Assembly: GCA_964343605.1 (NCBI GenBank)
Contig: CAYFKJ010000004.1
Location: 468,823-532,822 of the forward strand
Direction of reading: 5' to 3'
DNA length: 64,000 nt
Source of the DNA: CAYFKJ01 sp964343605
Lineage (GTDB): Bacteria; Pseudomonadota; Alphaproteobacteria; UBA2966
Shown: piece after piece, positions 23,961 to 34,596 of the stretch
How the letters are laid out: each line of letters begins with the position of its first letter
How positions within the stretch are numbered: the first letter of the stretch is position 1
The notes under the pieces: model-generated
The model's input: only the letters and a program-made list of their open reading frames with translations
Told to the model about the DNA's origin: nothing
Databases searched by the model: none
Translations under genes and position numbers: made by a program

Positions 23961-25322
23961 TTATTTTCCAATGCAGAATTCACGGAACACTATATCCAGT
24001 AGGTCCTCGACATCGACCTGTCCGGTAATCCGACCGAGGGCACGCACGGCCAGTCGAATATCCTCAGCCGCCAATTCCGGTACCGCCACCTCGGACGAGT
24101 TGCCGGCGGGTCGTAGGTATCTTTCGAGGGCGGCCAGACAGTCCTGCAGGGCTTCGCGGTGACGCAAGCGCGTAATGCCGGGCGCCGCGGTCATGGCAAA
24201 CCTCTCCCTCACCGCATCCTCGATGGCCGTGAGCAAGCCCTCCATCCCTTCGCCGGTTTTGACCGATACCTCGTGAGCAATGCGGACGGAAGCGTGGCCT
24301 CCCTCAACCCTATCCGCAATGTCCGTTTTGTTGAGGGCGACGATCGCTCGCTCGTCAAGCAGCGGCAGGACTCCGGCGTCAATCTCCGGCCAAACTTGGG
24401 CGTCCAACAGGACGATCCGCAGATCCGCATGGTCCGCCCGCTGCAGAGCGCGCCGCACCCCTTCTCCTTCAATCTCGTCCTCCGCCTCCCGCAGGCCAGC
24501 CGTATCGGCGACGATGACCGGATAACCGGCGATATCAAGATGAACCTCGACGACATCCCGCGTGGTTCCCGCGGTGGCCGAGACGATTGCCGCCTCCCGT
24601 CGCGCCAAAGCATTCAAAAGACTGGACTTTCCAGCGTTTGTCGGACCTAAGATGACGACGTAAATACCGTCGCGAAGGCGCTCCCCGCGATGTCCGTCGT
24701 CGAGGTGAGCGGCGATTTCCGCTCGAAGTGCGCCAAGCTCTTCTGCCGCACCCTCCCCCGAACCCGGGCCCAGATCCTCTTCCTCGGCGAAATCGATGTC
24801 CGCCTCCGCCAACGCCAAAACCCGCACCAACCGGTGCCGCCAGTCCTCATAAACCGCGCCCAAGGCCCCTTCGGTCTGACGCAAAGCCTGCCGCCGCTGA
24901 ACCTCGGTTTCGGCCGCCACGAGATCGGCGACGCCCTCGGCCTGGGTAAGGTCGAACTTGCCGTTCTCGAAGGCCCGCCGGCTGAACTCTCCTGGTTCAG
25001 CGGGAACGACATCCGGCAACGCCGCCAGCGCTTCGGACACTCCGTTCACCACCGCGCGTCCGCCGTGCAGGTGAAATTCGGCAACGTCCTCGCCGGTAAA
25101 ACTAGCCGGCGCCGGAAACCACAAAATCAGAGCCCTGTCCAACACCTCCGCCGATGCCGGATCGCGGAGTGTCGCGATCGCCGCCCGGCGCGGGGGCGGC
25201 CGGAACCCGGCGAGGGCGTCTAGACAGCCTCCCGCGGCCGAACCCGACACCCGCAGGACGGCAACACCTGCCGGTACGGAACCGCTGGATAAGGCGAATA
25301 TTGTTTGTTGGGATCGCACCAT
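23961..25322 (-). CDS. mnmE: tRNA modification GTPase MnmE
   Basis: The amino-terminal formyl-THF-binding domain (TIFALSSG, HGGRAVVNGV), the inserted G domain with P-loop LGPTNAGKSSLLNALA, DTAGLRE and NKTD, and the carboxyl-terminal C-I-G-K motif (FCIGK, end of protein) are all intact. MnmE partners MnmG in modifying wobble uridines. At 453 residues it has normal length. ATG at 25322 is a clear start. Confidence 0.98.
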   Translation of the reverse strand: MVRSQQTIFALSSGSVPAGVAVLRVSGSAAGGCLDALAGFRPPPRRAAIATLRDPASAEVLDRALILWFPAPASFTGEDVAEFHLHGGRAVVNGVSEALAALPDVVPAEPGEFSRRAFENGKFDLTQAEGVADLVAAETEVQRRQALRQTEGALGAVYEDWRHRLVRVLALAEADIDFAEEEDLGPGSGEGAAEELGALRAEIAAHLDDGHRGERLRDGIYVVILGPTNAGKSSLLNALARREAAIVSATAGTTRDVVEVHLDIAGYPVIVADTAGLREAEDEIEGEGVRRALQRADHADLRIVLLDAQVWPEIDAGVLPLLDERAIVALNKTDIADRVEGGHASVRIAHEVSVKTGEGMEGLLTAIEDAVRERFAMTAAPGITRLRHREALQDCLAALERYLRPAGNSSEVAVPELAAEDIRLAVRALGRITGQVDVEDLLDIVFREFCIGK

Positions 25323-25359
25323 GGCGCGATCTTACAACCGGTGCCGCTAAAGGCCTACC

Positions 25360-25722
25360 TCAGGCTTCGGCCTTTTCCGGGGCGGCCTGATCGGGCTGCA
25401 GCATCAACCGCTCGACGCGTCCGCCGTCCACCAGATGGGTCTGAATGATTTCATCGACGTCGGCCTCGGATTGTACGCTGTACCAAACGCCTTCGGGATA
25501 GATCACCACCGTGGGACCGAATTCGCAGCGGTCCAAACAGCCGGCTCCGTTCACCCGGATACCTCTGAGGCCGGCTCTTTTTGCCTGCAATTTGAAATAG
25601 TTACGGAGTTTTGTGCCGCCGCGGGCGTGGCAGCAGCCGCGCGGATCCTTCTCGGAGCGCTGGTTTGTGCAACAGAATATATGCCGCGAAAAATAAAGTT
25701 CCGGATCGTCGATTCCACTCAT
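25360..25722 (-). CDS. Thioredoxin-like [2Fe-2S] ferredoxin
   Basis: Four spaced cysteines appear in FCCTNQR, GCCHARGG and GCLDRCEFGP, the pattern of the small thioredoxin-like [2Fe-2S] ferredoxins related to NuoE and Shethna-type proteins. The YFKLQAKRAGL helix and the VVIYPEGVWY strand fit the fold. Such proteins carry electrons, but no partner is evident. The gene is 37 bases upstream-adjacent to mnmE on the same strand, with DUF6489 preceding it, so all may be co-transcribed. Confidence 0.88.
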   Translation of the reverse strand: MSGIDDPELYFSRHIFCCTNQRSEKDPRGCCHARGGTKLRNYFKLQAKRAGLRGIRVNGAGCLDRCEFGPTVVIYPEGVWYSVQSEADVDEIIQTHLVDGGRVERLMLQPDQAAPEKAEA

Positions 25723-25769
25723 GTCCAGCCGTCAGCCCCCCATTGCGATTTGATCGGTCAGGCTATCAT

Positions 25770-26015
25770 CTAGTCCTTTTTTTCGCCGCCGCCAGTCATC
25801 TGCGCCCAGAACGATTTTTGCAGCGCCTCCAGACCCTCCATCCTCGCCGGCATCCAAGCCTTGAACATGGTTTCCGGATCAAGGCCCCCCATCTTTTCCA
25901 GCATCTCATCCTGCAGGCGCTGCATTACCGCCTGTTGCATGGGCGCGAGGTCCGGTAAGCCCAAAAAGCTTCTTGCTTCTTCTGGCGTGCAATCAATATC
26001 GATAGATATCTTCAT
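25770..26015 (-). CDS. DUF6489 family small protein
   Basis: An 81-residue protein beginning MKISIDIDCTPEEARSFLGLPDL, followed by an amphipathic helix with many Met and Gln (MQQAVMQRLQDEML). This matches a small conserved alphaproteobacterial family of unknown function. The ribosome binding site AAGGAG lies about nine bases before the ATG. The ferredoxin gene follows by 47 bases. Confidence 0.83.
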   Translation of the reverse strand: MKISIDIDCTPEEARSFLGLPDLAPMQQAVMQRLQDEMLEKMGGLDPETMFKAWMPARMEGLEALQKSFWAQMTGGGEKKD

Positions 26016-26140
26016 TTGTTTCGCTCCTTACCGGCGGGACACTTAAGTGGCGACACTAGCTGAATCCATTCCTCTTGTCGTCTTTCGCCGGCCGGCGCGA
26101 CGGTCACATTGGTACTGGTATTAGGGGCGTCGAACCGCCG

Positions 26141-28183
<2,043 letters not shown>

Positions 28184-28279
28184 GAATTTCGGCTGCGATC
28201 ATCTCAAGAGTCGTTACGCACGTTCGCTCATCGACCAGCAACAGGTTCACTCCGGCCCCGAATTGATTTAGCTTGGCGT

Positions 28280-28747
28280 ATGCCCTGCCTCTCCCTGCAC
28301 AGCCCGGTCGGCGACCTGACCATCCATCAGGAGGGTAACGCCATCGTCGCCGTGGACTGGGGCTGGGCGCCCCGGGAATTTCAGGAGGAGACCCCGCTCC
28401 TGGCCGAGGCCCGCGACCAGACGGAGGCCTACTTCGACGGCAAGCGCCGGGACTTTGACCTGCCGCTCGAACCGGCCGGCACGGCGTTCCAACGGGATGT
28501 CTGGCAGGCCATGTGCGATATTCCGGCTGGTCGGACCCGCACTTATGGCGAGGTTGCCAAGGACCTGTCGAGTGCGGCGCGCGCCGTCGGCATGGCCTGC
28601 GGGGCCAATCCCATTCCGGTCATCATCCCCTGCCACCGCATCGTCGCCGCCGCCGACCTCGGCGGCTATTCAGGCGACGGCGGGCTCGACACCAAACGTC
28701 AGCTCCTGCGCCTCGAGGGTGCGCCGCTGCAGGAAACGCTTCTGTAA
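28280..28747 (+). CDS. ogt: Methylated-DNA-[protein]-cysteine S-methyltransferase
   Basis: The active-site motif IPCHRIV and the helix-turn-helix FQRDVWQAMCDIPAGRTRTYGEVA identify an O6-alkylguanine-DNA alkyltransferase, which repairs O6-methylguanine in a suicide reaction on its cysteine. At 155 residues it has the short form: a reduced amino-terminal domain and no Ada regulatory part. A second protein with this domain, fused to an AraC-type helix-turn-helix, is at 58885-59772. Confidence 0.95.
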   Translation: MPCLSLHSPVGDLTIHQEGNAIVAVDWGWAPREFQEETPLLAEARDQTEAYFDGKRRDFDLPLEPAGTAFQRDVWQAMCDIPAGRTRTYGEVAKDLSSAARAVGMACGANPIPVIIPCHRIVAAADLGGYSGDGGLDTKRQLLRLEGAPLQETLL

Positions 28748-28837
28748 CCGGCGAAACTCGGCTTGCAGCAGACGGTCAATCACGCAACACTTTGGCCGAG
28801 CCCTCCCAACCCAATAATTCAACAACAGGGAAATCCC

Positions 28838-29812
28838 ATGCCCAAAGCCATCATCATTGAAAAATACGGCGCCGCCAACGTCATGAAATGGCGCGACGTC
28901 GCGGTCGGCAAACCCAAGAAAGGTCAGGTGCGCATTCGGCAAACCGCCGTCGGCCTCAACTACATTGACGTCTACCAGCGCACCGGTCTCTACCCCTTGG
29001 CACTGCCCACGGGCATCGGGCTCGAGGGCGCGGGCGTGGTCGAGGCGGTCGGCGCGGGCGTCAAGAGCCTCAAGGTCGGTGACCGCGTCGCCTATGCCGG
29101 CGGCCCGGCCGGCGCCTATGCCGAAGAGCGCCTGATGCCGGCGGAGATCCTGGTGAAGATTCCATCGGGCGTCAGCGACGAACAGGCGGCGGCAATGATG
29201 CTGCAGGGCATGACGGTGGAATACCTGATCCGGCGAACGTTCCCCGTCAAGAAAGGCCAGACGGTACTGTTCCACGCCGCGGCCGGCGGCGTCGGCCTGA
29301 TTGCCGGACAATGGCTCAAGGCGCTCGGTGTCAACGCGATCGGCACGGCCGGCGGGCCCGTCAAGGTGAAACTCGCCAAGGCCCACGGCTATGCCCATGT
29401 CATCGACTACACCAAGAAGGATTTCACCAAGGAGGTCATGCGGCTCACCAAGAAAAAGGGCGTACCGGTGGTTTTCGATTCGGTCGGCAAGAGCACCTTC
29501 GAGGGCTCGCTCAACTGCCTCAGCCCGCGCGGCATGATGGTCAGTTTCGGCAACGCCTCCGGCGCCGTCGATCCCTTCCCGCCGGGCATGCTGGCCCAGA
29601 AGGGGTCGCTGTATCTCACGCGGCCGACATTGATGACCTACAACGCCTCACGGCCCGAGCTGGAAAAATGCGCCCGGGCGCTGTTCAGCGTCGTTAAAAG
29701 CGGCAAGGTCAAGATTGAGATCAACCAGACCTATGCCCTGAAGGACGCCGCCAAGGCGCACCGCGACCTCGAACGCCGCCGCACCACGGGTTCGACGGTG
29801 CTGATTCCTTAA
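28838..29812 (+). CDS. NADPH:quinone oxidoreductase (zinc-free MDR family)
   Basis: A 324-residue medium-chain reductase with NYIDVYQRTGLYPL, the nucleotide-binding region LFHAAAGGVGLIAGQWLKALG and the VVFDSVGKSTFE segment, all as in QorA-type quinone reductases. It lacks the zinc ligands of alcohol dehydrogenases. It likely passes electrons from NADPH to quinones or related carbonyls. ATG at 28838 begins MPKAIIIEKYG, the family's normal start; an upstream in-frame codon at 28763 is rejected. Confidence 0.93.
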   Translation: MPKAIIIEKYGAANVMKWRDVAVGKPKKGQVRIRQTAVGLNYIDVYQRTGLYPLALPTGIGLEGAGVVEAVGAGVKSLKVGDRVAYAGGPAGAYAEERLMPAEILVKIPSGVSDEQAAAMMLQGMTVEYLIRRTFPVKKGQTVLFHAAAGGVGLIAGQWLKALGVNAIGTAGGPVKVKLAKAHGYAHVIDYTKKDFTKEVMRLTKKKGVPVVFDSVGKSTFEGSLNCLSPRGMMVSFGNASGAVDPFPPGMLAQKGSLYLTRPTLMTYNASRPELEKCARALFSVVKSGKVKIEINQTYALKDAAKAHRDLERRRTTGSTVLIP

Positions 29813-29840
29813 ATTTGTCGGAAAGTATTTTGTGAGAAAC

Positions 29841-29995
29841 GTCATCCCGGTCGGTGAAAGCCGATCCGGGTTGACATCACGCTCAATTCGTTGTCGTTCC
29901 CGCGCAGGCGGGAACCCATGCCTGAGCGACCGATATTCCACTTGAATTGCAAGCGGCGAGACTACGGAGTGGATTCCCGCCTTCGCGGGAATGAC
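29841..29995. repeat. Cluster of short palindromic repeats
   Basis: Three hairpin-like units lie between qor and rho: 29841-29874 (GTCATCCCGG... arms), 29893-29922 (GTTCCCGC / GCGGGAAC) and 29970-29995 (ATTCCCGC / GCGGGAAT, opposite orientation). Similar units occur at 53.5 and 59.8-60.0 kb. As the qor and rho genes converge here, the hairpins may also stop transcription. Confidence 0.75.
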
Positions 29996-30007
29996 AACAA
30001 CGGCTGA

Positions 30008-31264
30008 CTAGGTGTTCATGGAATCGAAGAAGTCGTCGTTGTTCTTGGTTTCCTTGAGCTTGCCCAGCAGGAATTCCATGGCGTCGGTGACGCCCATGGG
30101 CATCAGGATGCGCCGCAGCACCCACATCTTGGCCAGCGTGCCCTTGTCGACCAGCAGCTCCTCCTTGCGGGTGCCGGACTTGGTGATGTCGATGGCCGGC
30201 CAGGTGCGCTTGTCGGAAAGCTTGCGGTCGAGAATGATCTCCGAGTTACCCGTGCCTTTGAATTCCTCGAAGATGACCTCGTCCATGCGGCTGCCGGTAT
30301 CGACCAGCGCGGTGGCGATGATGGTCATCGAGCCGCCCTCCTCGATGTTGCGGGCGGCGCCGAAGAAGCGCTTGGGCCGCTGCAGGGCGTTGGCATCGAC
30401 GCCGCCTGTGAGGACCTTGCCCGACGACGGCACCACGGTGTTGTAGGCGCGCGCCAGACGCGTGATGGAATCGAGCAGGATGACAACGTCGCGGCCGTGC
30501 TCGACCAAGCGTTTGGCCTTGGCGATCACCATCTCGGCAACCTGAACGTGGCGCCCGGCGGGCTCGTCGAAAGTGGAACTCACCACCTCGCCCTTGACCG
30601 AGCGCTGCATGTCGGTGACCTCCTCGGGCCGCTCGTCAATCAAGAGAACGATGAGGTAGACCTCGGGATGGTTGGCCGTAATGGCGTGCGCCACGGTCTG
30701 CAGCATCATCGTCTTGCCGGTCCGGGGCGGCGCCACGATCAGGCCGCGCTGTCCCTTGCCCAGGGGCGTGATCAGGTCGATGACGCGGGAGCTCGGATCC
30801 TTGTGTGTGGGATCCTCGTGCTCGAGCTTCAGGCGTTCGTCGGGGTAAAGCGGCGTCAGGTTGTCGAAGTTGACCTTGTGGCGGCTCTTTTCCGGCTCCT
30901 CGAAATTGATGGTGTTGACCTTGAGCAACGCGAAGTAGCGCTCGCCGTCCTTGGGCGCCCGGATCGGACCCTCGACGGTATCACCGGTCTTGAGGCCGAA
31001 GCGGCGGATCTGGCTCGGGCTGACGTAAATGTCGTCCGGTCCCGGCAAGTAGTTCGCCTCCGGCGCACGCAGGAAACCGAAACCGTCCTGCAGCGTTTCC
31101 AGAACGCCGCTGCCGGTGATTTCCTCGCCGCGCTCGGCAAGCTCCTTGAGGATGGCGAACATCATATCCTGCGTCCGCATCGTGCTGGCGTTTTCAACCG
31201 AATGGTCTTCGGCGTAGGCCAGCAGATCGGTCGGGGATTTTTTCTTAAGTTCTTGGAGGTTCAT
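30008..31264 (-). CDS. rho: Transcription termination factor Rho
   Basis: This 418-residue hexameric RNA helicase has the RNA-binding cold-shock-like domain (EITGSGVLETLQDGFGFLR), Walker A in IVAPPRTGKTMML, Walker B in DVVILLDSITRLARAYN and the Q/R-loop region (GGVDANALQRPKRFFGAARN). No long amino-terminal insertion is present. It lies downstream of hemJ after a 300-base leader. This neighbour order (hemE, hem genes, rho) is common near alphaproteobacterial origins. Confidence 0.98.
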   Translation of the reverse strand: MNLQELKKKSPTDLLAYAEDHSVENASTMRTQDMMFAILKELAERGEEITGSGVLETLQDGFGFLRAPEANYLPGPDDIYVSPSQIRRFGLKTGDTVEGPIRAPKDGERYFALLKVNTINFEEPEKSRHKVNFDNLTPLYPDERLKLEHEDPTHKDPSSRVIDLITPLGKGQRGLIVAPPRTGKTMMLQTVAHAITANHPEVYLIVLLIDERPEEVTDMQRSVKGEVVSSTFDEPAGRHVQVAEMVIAKAKRLVEHGRDVVILLDSITRLARAYNTVVPSSGKVLTGGVDANALQRPKRFFGAARNIEEGGSMTIIATALVDTGSRMDEVIFEEFKGTGNSEIILDRKLSDKRTWPAIDITKSGTRKEELLVDKGTLAKMWVLRRILMPMGVTDAMEFLLGKLKETKNNDDFFDSMNT

Positions 31265-31565
31265 GGAGTGAAACCCGTCTCGTTGGGATGTCTTCGAATT
31301 TGGATTTTGAAATTTGGAAACGAATGGATGGGTGATCAGGTAAGGGAAAAAGGAATTTGCCGAAGATAAGCCGGCGTCTTATCGATCAGGGGATTCCGGG
31401 CGCGAACTGGCGTGGCGGATTATTCTTGTTTTGTTATTGATTAGTCGGATGTGTCTCGCCGGGGCGGCGATCGGGACGCGGAAGGGAAATTTCCCCCTCA
31501 CACAATTGATATATAACGATTATCGAAGCGAACACAAGGAGTCAACGGGAATCGAACGATCGGGC
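31265..31565 (-). promoter_or_regulatory. rho leader region with candidate promoter
   Basis: The 301 bases between hemJ and rho contain no gene. On the minus strand TTGACT (31545-31540) and GATAAT (31524-31519) are separated by 15 bases, a shortened sigma70-type arrangement. The resulting leader of about 250 bases before rho would be long, which fits the autoregulatory leaders known for rho in other bacteria. Promoter assignment is tentative. Confidence 0.35.
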
Positions 31566-32015
31566 CTAAAACGGCTTCGTGACGACCAAAATCACGATAA
31601 CGATCATCAGGACCGTCGGGATTTCGTTCATGGCGCGGTAGAATTTGGCCGAGTGGCGGTTGTCGTCGTTGGCGAAATAGCGCCGCCAACGCGAAAGGAA
31701 GCCGTGCACGCCGGTCATGGCGATTACCGCCGCCGCCTTGACCCAGGGCCAGCCCTCGCTCCAATCGATCACGCCGGGCGTCAGGATCAAGAGACCGCCG
31801 AACAGGAACGCCGCCATCATGGCGGGATTGATGATGGCGCGCAGAAGACGCCGCTCCATGACCTTGAAGGTTTCCGACTGGGCTGAGCCCACCTCGGCGT
31901 CGGCGTGATAGACGAAAAGGCGCGGCAGATAGAGCATGCCCGCCATCCAGGCGATGACCGATATGATATGGAGCGCTTTGATCCAGGAGTACCACTCCGC
32001 CAGGCCCTCAAACAC
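31566..32015 (-). CDS. hemJ: Protoporphyrinogen IX oxidase HemJ
   Basis: Four membrane helices are evident in 149 residues. The conserved His in WIKALHIISVIAWMAG and the later RLFVYHAD, RRLLRAI and YFRAMNE-like (FYRAMNEIP) motifs are those of HemJ, the membrane enzyme oxidising protoporphyrinogen IX to protoporphyrin IX. The start overlaps the end of hemH by eight bases. Together with hemH and hemE it forms a haem operon. Confidence 0.95.
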   Translation of the reverse strand: MFEGLAEWYSWIKALHIISVIAWMAGMLYLPRLFVYHADAEVGSAQSETFKVMERRLLRAIINPAMMAAFLFGGLLILTPGVIDWSEGWPWVKAAAVIAMTGVHGFLSRWRRYFANDDNRHSAKFYRAMNEIPTVLMIVIVILVVTKPF

Positions 32016-33051
32016 CGGGCGCCTCCCGGCAGGCGCACTGCGAGAAGCTCTCCGGACAGCGGCGCGCGAAACCGGGCGGTTTCAGACCGTCGCTCCCCGC
32101 GGCATCCCGCACCAACTCCGCCAGGGCGTCAATGTAGTCCGAAGCCGCGGACAGGGTCGGAACCCGGTGATAGCCCGGCACACCGAAGTCCTCCGCCATT
32201 TTGCGGTATTCGATATCCAGCTCGACCAGGGTTTCCGAATGCTCCGAGACGAAGGAAATCGGCACCACAACAACCGAAACGCCGTTGCCGGCCGCCCGGC
32301 TCAGGGCCTGGTCGATCGACGGGCCGATCCATTCGAGGCGCCCGACCTGGCTTTGGTAGCAGACGAACCATTGACCGGTGCCCAAACCCGCCGCGTCGGC
32401 CACCGCCTTGGCCGTCCGCTCGATCTGCCATTGATAGGGATCGCCCGCTTCGATATTGCGTTTCGGCAGGCCATGGGCCGAAAACAGCACACGCCGGGGC
32501 GCTTCGACGTTGGAAAGCTCGCGCCGCAGCAATCGGGCCTGCGCCGCCACGTATTTGTCACTTTGCGGGTAACAGCAGATCCACGACGTCGGCACGCTAA
32601 GCCCGGCGGCCTTGGCGGCCCGATGCCAATCGTTCAGCGATGAATCGGTCGTAGTCGCGGAGAATTGGGGATAGAGCGGCAACAGAACGATGCGGTCCGG
32701 TTGCCAGGCGGCAACCTCCTGGGCGGTCTCGTCGCTCATCGGATGCCAGTAACGCATGCAGATAAAGACGCGGACACCCTCCCCGAGCTCCGCCTCCAGC
32801 GCGTCCGCCTGGGATTTCGTTTCCGCCAGCAGCGGCGAGGCGCCGCCGATTTCGGCATAGATCGATTTCGCCACGCGGGCGCGCTTCCGGGAGACATATT
32901 GCGCCAAGAGCCAGCGGGCGGGACCGGGCAGGTCCATGATGGCGGGGTCGCTGAAAAGATTGAACAGAAACGGCCGTATGGCGGACGGCTGGTCGGGACC
33001 ACCAAGATTAAACAGCACGACGGCCGTTTTATCCCCCACCCCGTTACTCAT
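32008..33051 (-). CDS. hemH: Ferrochelatase
   Basis: The enzyme inserts iron into protoporphyrin IX. Signature motifs are LFNLGGPD at the start, LLPLYPQFSATTTDSSL, the catalytic His in FSAHGLPKR and the Glu-containing SEHSETLVELD. The carboxyl end holds C-P-E-S-F-S-Q-C-A-C, consistent with the [2Fe-2S] ligands of other alphaproteobacterial ferrochelatases. ATG at 33051 has GAGGAG nine bases upstream; an in-frame codon at 33090 overlaps hemE and is rejected. Confidence 0.97.
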   Translation of the reverse strand: MSNGVGDKTAVVLFNLGGPDQPSAIRPFLFNLFSDPAIMDLPGPARWLLAQYVSRKRARVAKSIYAEIGGASPLLAETKSQADALEAELGEGVRVFICMRYWHPMSDETAQEVAAWQPDRIVLLPLYPQFSATTTDSSLNDWHRAAKAAGLSVPTSWICCYPQSDKYVAAQARLLRRELSNVEAPRRVLFSAHGLPKRNIEAGDPYQWQIERTAKAVADAAGLGTGQWFVCYQSQVGRLEWIGPSIDQALSRAAGNGVSVVVVPISFVSEHSETLVELDIEYRKMAEDFGVPGYHRVPTLSAASDYIDALAELVRDAAGSDGLKPPGFARRCPESFSQCACREAPGV

Positions 33052-33077
33052 CTGGCCGGACTCCTCTGATTTACCCT

Positions 33078-34121
33078 TCAGGCGCCCCATTCCCGAATAA
33101 TTTGTGCCAATTCGCCCACATGCTCGGGCGGCGTCTGCGGTACCAAACCATGTCCCAGATTAAAAACAAAGGGCCCATGTCCCAGCGCGTCCAGAATTCG
33201 GCGCGCCTCGGTCTCCATCGTTTCTCCTCCCGCCACGACGATCAGCGGATCGAGATTGCCTTGAACGGCGGTTTGTGGCTGTAAAACCTCCGCCGCCCAG
33301 TCGATCGGCACGGAGGTATCCAGGCTGACGGCGTCGACACCGGTCGCTCCGGCGAACTTGGCATACGACGCGCCAGCGCCGCGCGGAAAGGCGATAACGG
33401 GCAGACCGGGATGGCGCTCCTTGAGCATCTTGACGATCTTGGCGACCGGCTCGACACACCAGCGTCGGAACGCAGGTTCGGGCAATGCCCCGGCCCAGGT
33501 ATCGAAGATCTGCAGCACCTCGGCGCCGGCGTCGACCTGGGCGGACAGGTATTCTCCCGTTACCTCCGTCAACAGATCGATGAGCTTGGCAAAACCGTCG
33601 GGATCGCGGTAGGCCCACTCCTTGATGGTGGCAAAATCCTTGCTGCCGCGGCCTTCGACCATGTAAGTCGCAACCGTCCACGGCGCGCCCGCGAAACCGA
33701 TCAGCGCGACATCGTCCGGCAGTTCCCGCGCCAGCCCTTTAACGGTTTCATAAACCGGCGCCAGGTGCTCATGCAGACGACCGCCATCGAGACGCGCCAG
33801 ATCCGCGGCATTGCGCACCGGTTCGAGGACGGGCCCCTCGCCTTCCTTGTAAGCCAGCGGCTGCCCCAAGGCATCGGGAACGACCAGGATATCGGAGAAC
33901 AATATCGCCGCATCCATGCCGTAACGCCGGATGGGTTGCAAGGTTACCTCGACGGCCAAATCCGGCGAATAACAGAGGGAGAGAAAATCGCCTGCTTCGC
34001 TCCGCGTGGCGCGATACTCCGGCAGGTATCGACCTGCCTGCCGCATGAGCCAGAACGGCGGACGATCACAGGTATCTCCGCCGAGAGCCTTCAGGAGGCG
34101 CTTGGGCGACAGGTCACTCAC
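33078..34121 (-). CDS. hemE: Uroporphyrinogen decarboxylase
   Basis: The family start PPFWLMRQAGRYLPEYR with conserved arginines, the FSDILVVPDALGQ motif with its catalytic Asp and the GFAGAPWTVATYMVEG segment are all present in a 347-residue protein. It removes four acetate carboxyls from uroporphyrinogen III. Translation starts at GTG 34121, with AAGGA eight bases before it. hemE is the gene classically bordering the alphaproteobacterial origin on this side. Confidence 0.98.
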   Translation of the reverse strand: MSDLSPKRLLKALGGDTCDRPPFWLMRQAGRYLPEYRATRSEAGDFLSLCYSPDLAVEVTLQPIRRYGMDAAILFSDILVVPDALGQPLAYKEGEGPVLEPVRNAADLARLDGGRLHEHLAPVYETVKGLARELPDDVALIGFAGAPWTVATYMVEGRGSKDFATIKEWAYRDPDGFAKLIDLLTEVTGEYLSAQVDAGAEVLQIFDTWAGALPEPAFRRWCVEPVAKIVKMLKERHPGLPVIAFPRGAGASYAKFAGATGVDAVSLDTSVPIDWAAEVLQPQTAVQGNLDPLIVVAGGETMETEARRILDALGHGPFVFNLGHGLVPQTPPEHVGELAQIIREWGA

Positions 34122-34596
34122 TCACAATATCCTTCCATAAACAAATATAATAAAAAGGTTGTAGTTGTTGTTTATCCCTGTGAGAGATGGGGATTGATTG
34201 TTATCCCCAAAACCGCCCAGACAGACTTCGAAAAATGTCCGATCTTATCTAGGTGTGGATGATCGTGGGATAAAACAATGAAATTGCGCGATCCTCTCGG
34301 ACGGGGCTTGATAATTCAGGGTGCGTTCTTGGACTGATCGGGGACAAGCTCAAGACCGAATATCGGGAAAACGGTGATAACATGGTCGGCAGCCGGGGTG
34401 CATCAACTTATTCACGTTCCGGCACTTGCATGGTGGATTTGATCCCCGCGGGATGATATTTGGGAGCGCAAATGGGTCAACGGGGGTGTAATTTTCCCGA
34501 CCGGCCGAAACGCCAGGTTATCCCCGCCATCAAGGCGACTCACAATATTTGCGACGCGGCCGAAAACGAATCGGCGCGGCTGTTTGGATCGGACGC
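34122..34596. other. oriC: Probable chromosomal replication origin (oriC)
   Basis: The 475-base gap between hemE and the PPDK regulator gene corresponds to the position of the Caulobacter origin (hemE / DUF299). It is AT-richer than the flanks, notably 34134-34176. DnaA-box-like sites (TTATNCACA) are TTATCCCCA at 34201-34209 (8/9), TCATCCACA on the minus strand at 34254-34262 (8/9), TTATTCACG at 34408-34416 (8/9), TTATCCCCG at 34518-34526 (7/9) and weaker ones at 34172-34180 and 34265-34273. Genes run away from it on both sides and parABS is near. No open frame of note occupies it. Function is inferred. Confidence 0.8.

Noticed and set aside
31540..31562. GGAGTCAACGGGAATCGAAC resembles the 3' end of a tRNA on the minus strand
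   Set aside because: The T-arm stem does not pair and no cloverleaf can be completed, so it is neither a tRNA nor a safe attachment site.
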